A model generated the notes under the pieces. That model made no database searches and was not told where the DNA came from. It saw only the letters and a program-made list of their open reading frames with translations. This document shows positions 61,876-64,000 of a stretch of DNA of 64,000 bases, piece by piece. Numbering within the stretch: position 1 is the stretch's first letter; every line of letters begins with the position of its first letter. The translations under genes and the position numbers were made by a program. This DNA comes from Prevotella sp. tf2-5 (GTDB taxonomy: Bacteria; Bacteroidota; Bacteroidia; Bacteroidales; Bacteroidaceae): the NCBI RefSeq assembly GCF_900115435.1, contig NZ_FOWK01000006.1, positions 100,380-164,379 of the forward strand, read 5' to 3'.

Positions 61876-62148
61876 TTATCTCCACCCATATCCAGTCTGT
61901 GTCAGAAGGTCCTCCATCTGTATCTGTCGTTCAATGACCTCTGCTTCTGCAGTACACAGAAAGTCTTCCATCTGCATTTCTCGCTCAATTGCTTCTGCCT
62001 CTGCAGAACACAAAAGATCTTCCATCTGCATCTGTCGCTCAACATAATCCAACTCCCCCTGGCATATCAAATCTTCAATTTGCATTTCTTCATAGAGGTT
62101 ATTAACTTGGGCTGTGCCCTCACTTGTCATCTGAATCAGGTTCATCAT
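61876..62148 (-). CDS. Small protein of four 19-residue repeats
   Basis: The 90-residue product contains repeats of the form EMQMEDLLCSAEAEAIERx: EEMQIEDLICQGELDYVE, RQMQMEDLLCSAEAEAIE, REMQMEDFLCTAEAEVIE and the partial RQIQMEDLLTQTGYGWR. Each is an amphipathic acidic helix with one cysteine in the first three units. The encoding DNA repeats every 57 bp (about 61904-62090). It is the first gene of the helicase gene set, directly behind the promoter and 56-bp element. It could be a scaffold or decoy protein. Confidence 0.65.
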   Translation of the reverse strand: MMNLIQMTSEGTAQVNNLYEEMQIEDLICQGELDYVERQMQMEDLLCSAEAEAIEREMQMEDFLCTAEAEVIERQIQMEDLLTQTGYGWR

Positions 62149-62166
62149 AGTTTATTCTGATTAAGG

Positions 62167-62222
62167 TCCCACCACTAACGTTTTGCAGCGTCAACTCTGG
62201 GGTGGTTTCAGAGATTGACGCT
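62167..62222 (-). promoter_or_regulatory. 56-bp conserved upstream element, copy 1
   Basis: On the minus strand it reads AGCGTCAATCTCTGAAACCA, then CCCCAGAGTTGACGCTGC. The inverted arms can form a 15-bp stem with one bulge and a loop AAACCACCC; the loop can pair five bases with GTGGT or GGTGG just downstream. It lies 18 bp before the 90-residue gene and directly after the -7 box TAACTTTG at 62231-62224. Confidence 0.7.
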
Positions 62223-62223
62223 G

Positions 62224-62255
62224 CAAAGTTAAGGCGATTTTCACAACCTTGCAAG
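62224..62255 (-). promoter_or_regulatory. Promoter of the helicase gene set
   Basis: CTTG (62255-62252, one base from TTTG) and TAACTTTG (62231-62224) on the minus strand are 20 bp apart. The inverted repeat of the 56-bp element overlaps the expected transcription start. Confidence 0.6.
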
Positions 62256-62270
62256 AAAAACAACCTTGCG

Positions 62271-62297
62271 AATGGTTCCGTTTTGCTTGGAACCATT
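62271..62297 (-). terminator. Hairpin after the receiver-like gene
   Basis: AATGGTTCC and GGAACCATT pair around GTTTTGCTT immediately after the stop of the 62298-63485 gene. On the minus strand there is no T-run, so termination is uncertain. Confidence 0.45.
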
Positions 62298-63485
62298 TTA
62301 TGGAATAGCTCTTTTAACCAAGAATGGGAAGTTCAACTCTTTGTTAGGGTTAGGAATATATTTAATTACCTTGATAGTTTTTCCTACCAATCCCATTTTT
62401 TCCACGATACCAGACTCAATACAATATATATCACCAATTTGATAGAAATCAGTAATACCATCAATAGGTTCAACAATCCCCTTTGGGTAATTCAATTTTT
62501 TACATTTTTGCAAGTTTGATTTTATATCCTGATGTTCCTTGATATAGTCTTTCATCCAGATAATGATTTCGCATACTTGAAAAGTTAGGCTATAGATTAA
62601 ATAGTGTGATTTCCCAACCTCATCTTTTAAATAACTATCTAATTTTAGTTTGTCTCTATCTGTGAGTTTTGTATAATGTGATTTGATATTTCCTAAATAT
62701 AATATCATCGATAACATATCTGCAATATGCTTAGGAGTAATACTTTCTCCAGAATTTCCATAACGCAATTCAAGAATTTCGCAATCGTTACCAACCAAAA
62801 ATCTATAACATTGATCTATATTAACCTTGTTATTTTGGAAGCACTCATCTGGTATAATCTTATATTTATTTGCTTCACTAAAAAGATTCTCTATAATCTG
62901 TCTAAGCTGATTATAATATAAAAGAGGATTAAATTTCGAATTGTCCTTCGGATAATGAAGGGCTTCCAGAATATCTAAAAGAATTTCACTAGTATTTTTA
63001 TTGGTTGATTCCAAATAATCTAATACTTCATGATAATAGACCCTTGTTTGTAGCCGACTATTATGTTTTGCGTCATCTTCTATTTGTTTAAGCAATCTCT
63101 CAACATCATCTGAACTATATTTATAATAAACCTTATCTTTTCCAACAGAATACGCAAACTCTTCATCACCGACTAGGTCACCTTGAGCAGTCAACACATA
63201 ATATGGAACATATTTTTTGTATGCCAATCTTTCTAGTCTTTTTATCGCTTCATGCATACCATAAGTTGTTGTTGTAGCATCTTTTTTGTCATGCCATCCT
63301 TTTGCATCCAATATGACAGCTTGAAACTGGTCTATATTTTGCTCTAAATATGATATACCATCAACAGCTAATTCAAAAGGAGAGATATAAATTCCATGAC
63401 GTTTTTCACACCTACTAATAAAGATTGAGGCAAAACCAGTTTTTTCTCTACTCTTGTCGTCAATCCAAATAACGTTTAATCCCAT
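62298..63485 (-). CDS. Receiver-like protein with a novel C-terminal region
   Basis: The N-terminal 120 residues of this 395-residue product resemble a response-regulator receiver. They have the acidic pair in VIWIDDKSR, a possible phospho-accepting Asp in AVILDAKGWHDKK, the Thr in YYVLTAQGDL and the Lys in VYYKYSSDD. The rest (about residues 125-395) is mainly helical, ends with a small beta part (GDIYCIESGIVEKMGLVGKT), and has no recognised DNA-binding domain. The GHKL ATPase gene ends 6 bp upstream, so both probably form a two-component-like pair. Confidence 0.65.
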   Translation of the reverse strand: MGLNVIWIDDKSREKTGFASIFISRCEKRHGIYISPFELAVDGISYLEQNIDQFQAVILDAKGWHDKKDATTTTYGMHEAIKRLERLAYKKYVPYYVLTAQGDLVGDEEFAYSVGKDKVYYKYSSDDVERLLKQIEDDAKHNSRLQTRVYYHEVLDYLESTNKNTSEILLDILEALHYPKDNSKFNPLLYYNQLRQIIENLFSEANKYKIIPDECFQNNKVNIDQCYRFLVGNDCEILELRYGNSGESITPKHIADMLSMILYLGNIKSHYTKLTDRDKLKLDSYLKDEVGKSHYLIYSLTFQVCEIIIWMKDYIKEHQDIKSNLQKCKKLNYPKGIVEPIDGITDFYQIGDIYCIESGIVEKMGLVGKTIKVIKYIPNPNKELNFPFLVKRAIP

Positions 63486-63491
63486 ACTCTA

Positions 63492-64000
63492 TTATTTTAT
63501 TGGTAAATATATTCTTACTACAGTCCATCCATCTTCCATAAAGATGTCATAATCCCCACCATAGTGCTCTACGAATTTCTTAACATAGCTACCACCTATG
63601 CCAGAACCAGCTGTCTTACCTGCTTTCTCTCCCTTAATGCCATAACGCATCTTGTTCATGCCTTCTGGTAAAGGCTTTCCATTATTTCGGAAGTCTATAA
63701 CAAACATATTCTGCTCACTGTCAATAGACAAACGGACTTCAATCTTATTGTCATTGGTTTCTGAATCAGTAAAGCCGTGTTTCCTCGCATTATCTATAAT
63801 ATTGTTCACTGCTCGCTGTATATCGTTTGGTGCTATGTAAAGCAACGGAACCTTAGAAAGATTTTTATTGTTCATTAATACATCTTCAACCACATGGTCG
63901 TCAATAGCATCAGTATTCTCTCCTACATAGTCATCGATAACAGCATCAGTATTCTCTCCTACATAGTCATCGATAACAGCATCGGTATTCTCTCCTACAT
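63492..64000 (-). CDS. GHKL ATPase/histidine-kinase-like protein, N-terminus outside the window
   Basis: The visible C-terminal part has the HATPase boxes: N box NNIIDNARKHGF, G1 VIDFRNNGKPLP, G2 GSGIGGSYVKKFVEHYGG. There is no phospho-accepting His segment in view. Upstream of a possible internal GTG start (63893) the open frame continues without stop to the window edge and encodes the repeat YVGENTDAVIDD three times (36-bp DNA repeat, 63899-64000). The real start lies beyond the window. It is followed by the receiver-like gene. Confidence 0.75.
   Translation of the reverse strand, partial: VGENTDAVIDDYVGENTDAVIDDYVGENTDAIDDHVVEDVLMNNKNLSKVPLLYIAPNDIQRAVNNIIDNARKHGFTDSETNDNKIEVRLSIDSEQNMFVIDFRNNGKPLPEGMNKMRYGIKGEKAGKTAGSGIGGSYVKKFVEHYGGDYDIFMEDGWTVVRIYLPIK
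63899..64000. repeat. In-frame 36-bp tandem repeat
   Basis: Nearly three copies of a 36-bp unit, differing in a few bases, within the GHKL gene. They encode YVGENTDAVIDD. The array continues past the window edge, so its copy number is unknown. Confidence 0.85.

Noticed and set aside
61904..62090. Possible CRISPR array from 57-bp repeats
   Set aside because: The repeats are in frame within a coding sequence and have no unique spacers.

Overview
The window looks like chromosomal DNA of a Bacteroidales bacterium of the Prevotella/Segatella type. At least fifteen genes are preceded by the Bacteroidetes promoter pattern (a TTTG box about 19-23 bp upstream of TAnnTTTG). Ribosome-binding regions are A-rich rather than Shine-Dalgarno. 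The window also carries gldE, nspC, DUF4348 and DUF4827 lipoproteins, a DUF4369/TlpA thioredoxin and TPR-SpoIIE phosphatases, which fit this order. Base composition is moderate by eye. No whole-genome comparison could be made, so the genus is an inference.

Layout. 0-9 kb is housekeeping: the 3' end of ilvE, a DUF975 membrane protein, trmB and a secreted protein on the plus strand; then glmM, a DUF4827 lipoprotein, a DHH phosphoesterase, a sugar nucleotidyltransferase and thrS on the minus strand. 9.1-15 kb is a complete RND efflux operon (adaptor, pump, outer-membrane factor) closed by a strong terminator. 15-16.2 kb has no genes and is a mosaic of repeat families, including a very large nested inverted repeat with an A/T palindrome at its centre. 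A 24-codon membrane-peptide gene follows, with its own promoter and terminator. 16.4-28.2 kb is an accessory island: a possible toxin/immunity cluster next to a DUF4417 gene, then a four-gene minus-strand operon (MmeI-like restriction-methyltransferase, DUF2971 protein, DUF262/HNH GmrSD-like nuclease, possible EVE/PUA-fold protein), a small gene upstream of it, an AAA_14/DUF4143 ATPase and a WYL regulator.

28.2-49.5 kb is again mostly core: TPR protein, def, ruvX, SPOR lipoprotein, a YtxH/holin-like envelope operon, murB, pheS, a ketopantoate-reductase-like gene, a C11 clostripain-like lipoprotein, gldE, ssb, four tRNA genes (Gly-Leu-Leu-Gly), nspC, a ThiE-like protein, prs, a TlpA thioredoxin and a SpoIIE phosphatase. 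49.5-58.7 kb mixes core genes (a stand-alone ftsZ, dnaB) with two toxin-antitoxin systems (MntA/HepT and AbiE), a second AAA_14 ATPase and five CATC-rich low-complexity arrays. Several palindromic intergenic elements, gene remnants and two members of an uncharacterised family ending in LPRDLVxWE lie there too.

58.7-64 kb is the most unfamiliar part. A minus-strand gene set encodes a 90-residue protein built of 19-residue repeats, two paralogous proteins of unknown function and a Pif1-like helicase with a repeat-rich C-terminal half. The first two genes are each preceded by an identical 56-bp element that contains a strong inverted repeat. Upstream of these lies a pair made of a receiver-like protein and a GHKL ATPase whose N-terminal part is a tandem 12-residue repeat running off the window. 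The best candidates for undescribed biology are this helicase locus, the four-gene restriction-like operon, the 24-residue peptide unit and the shared families of palindromic intergenic repeats.
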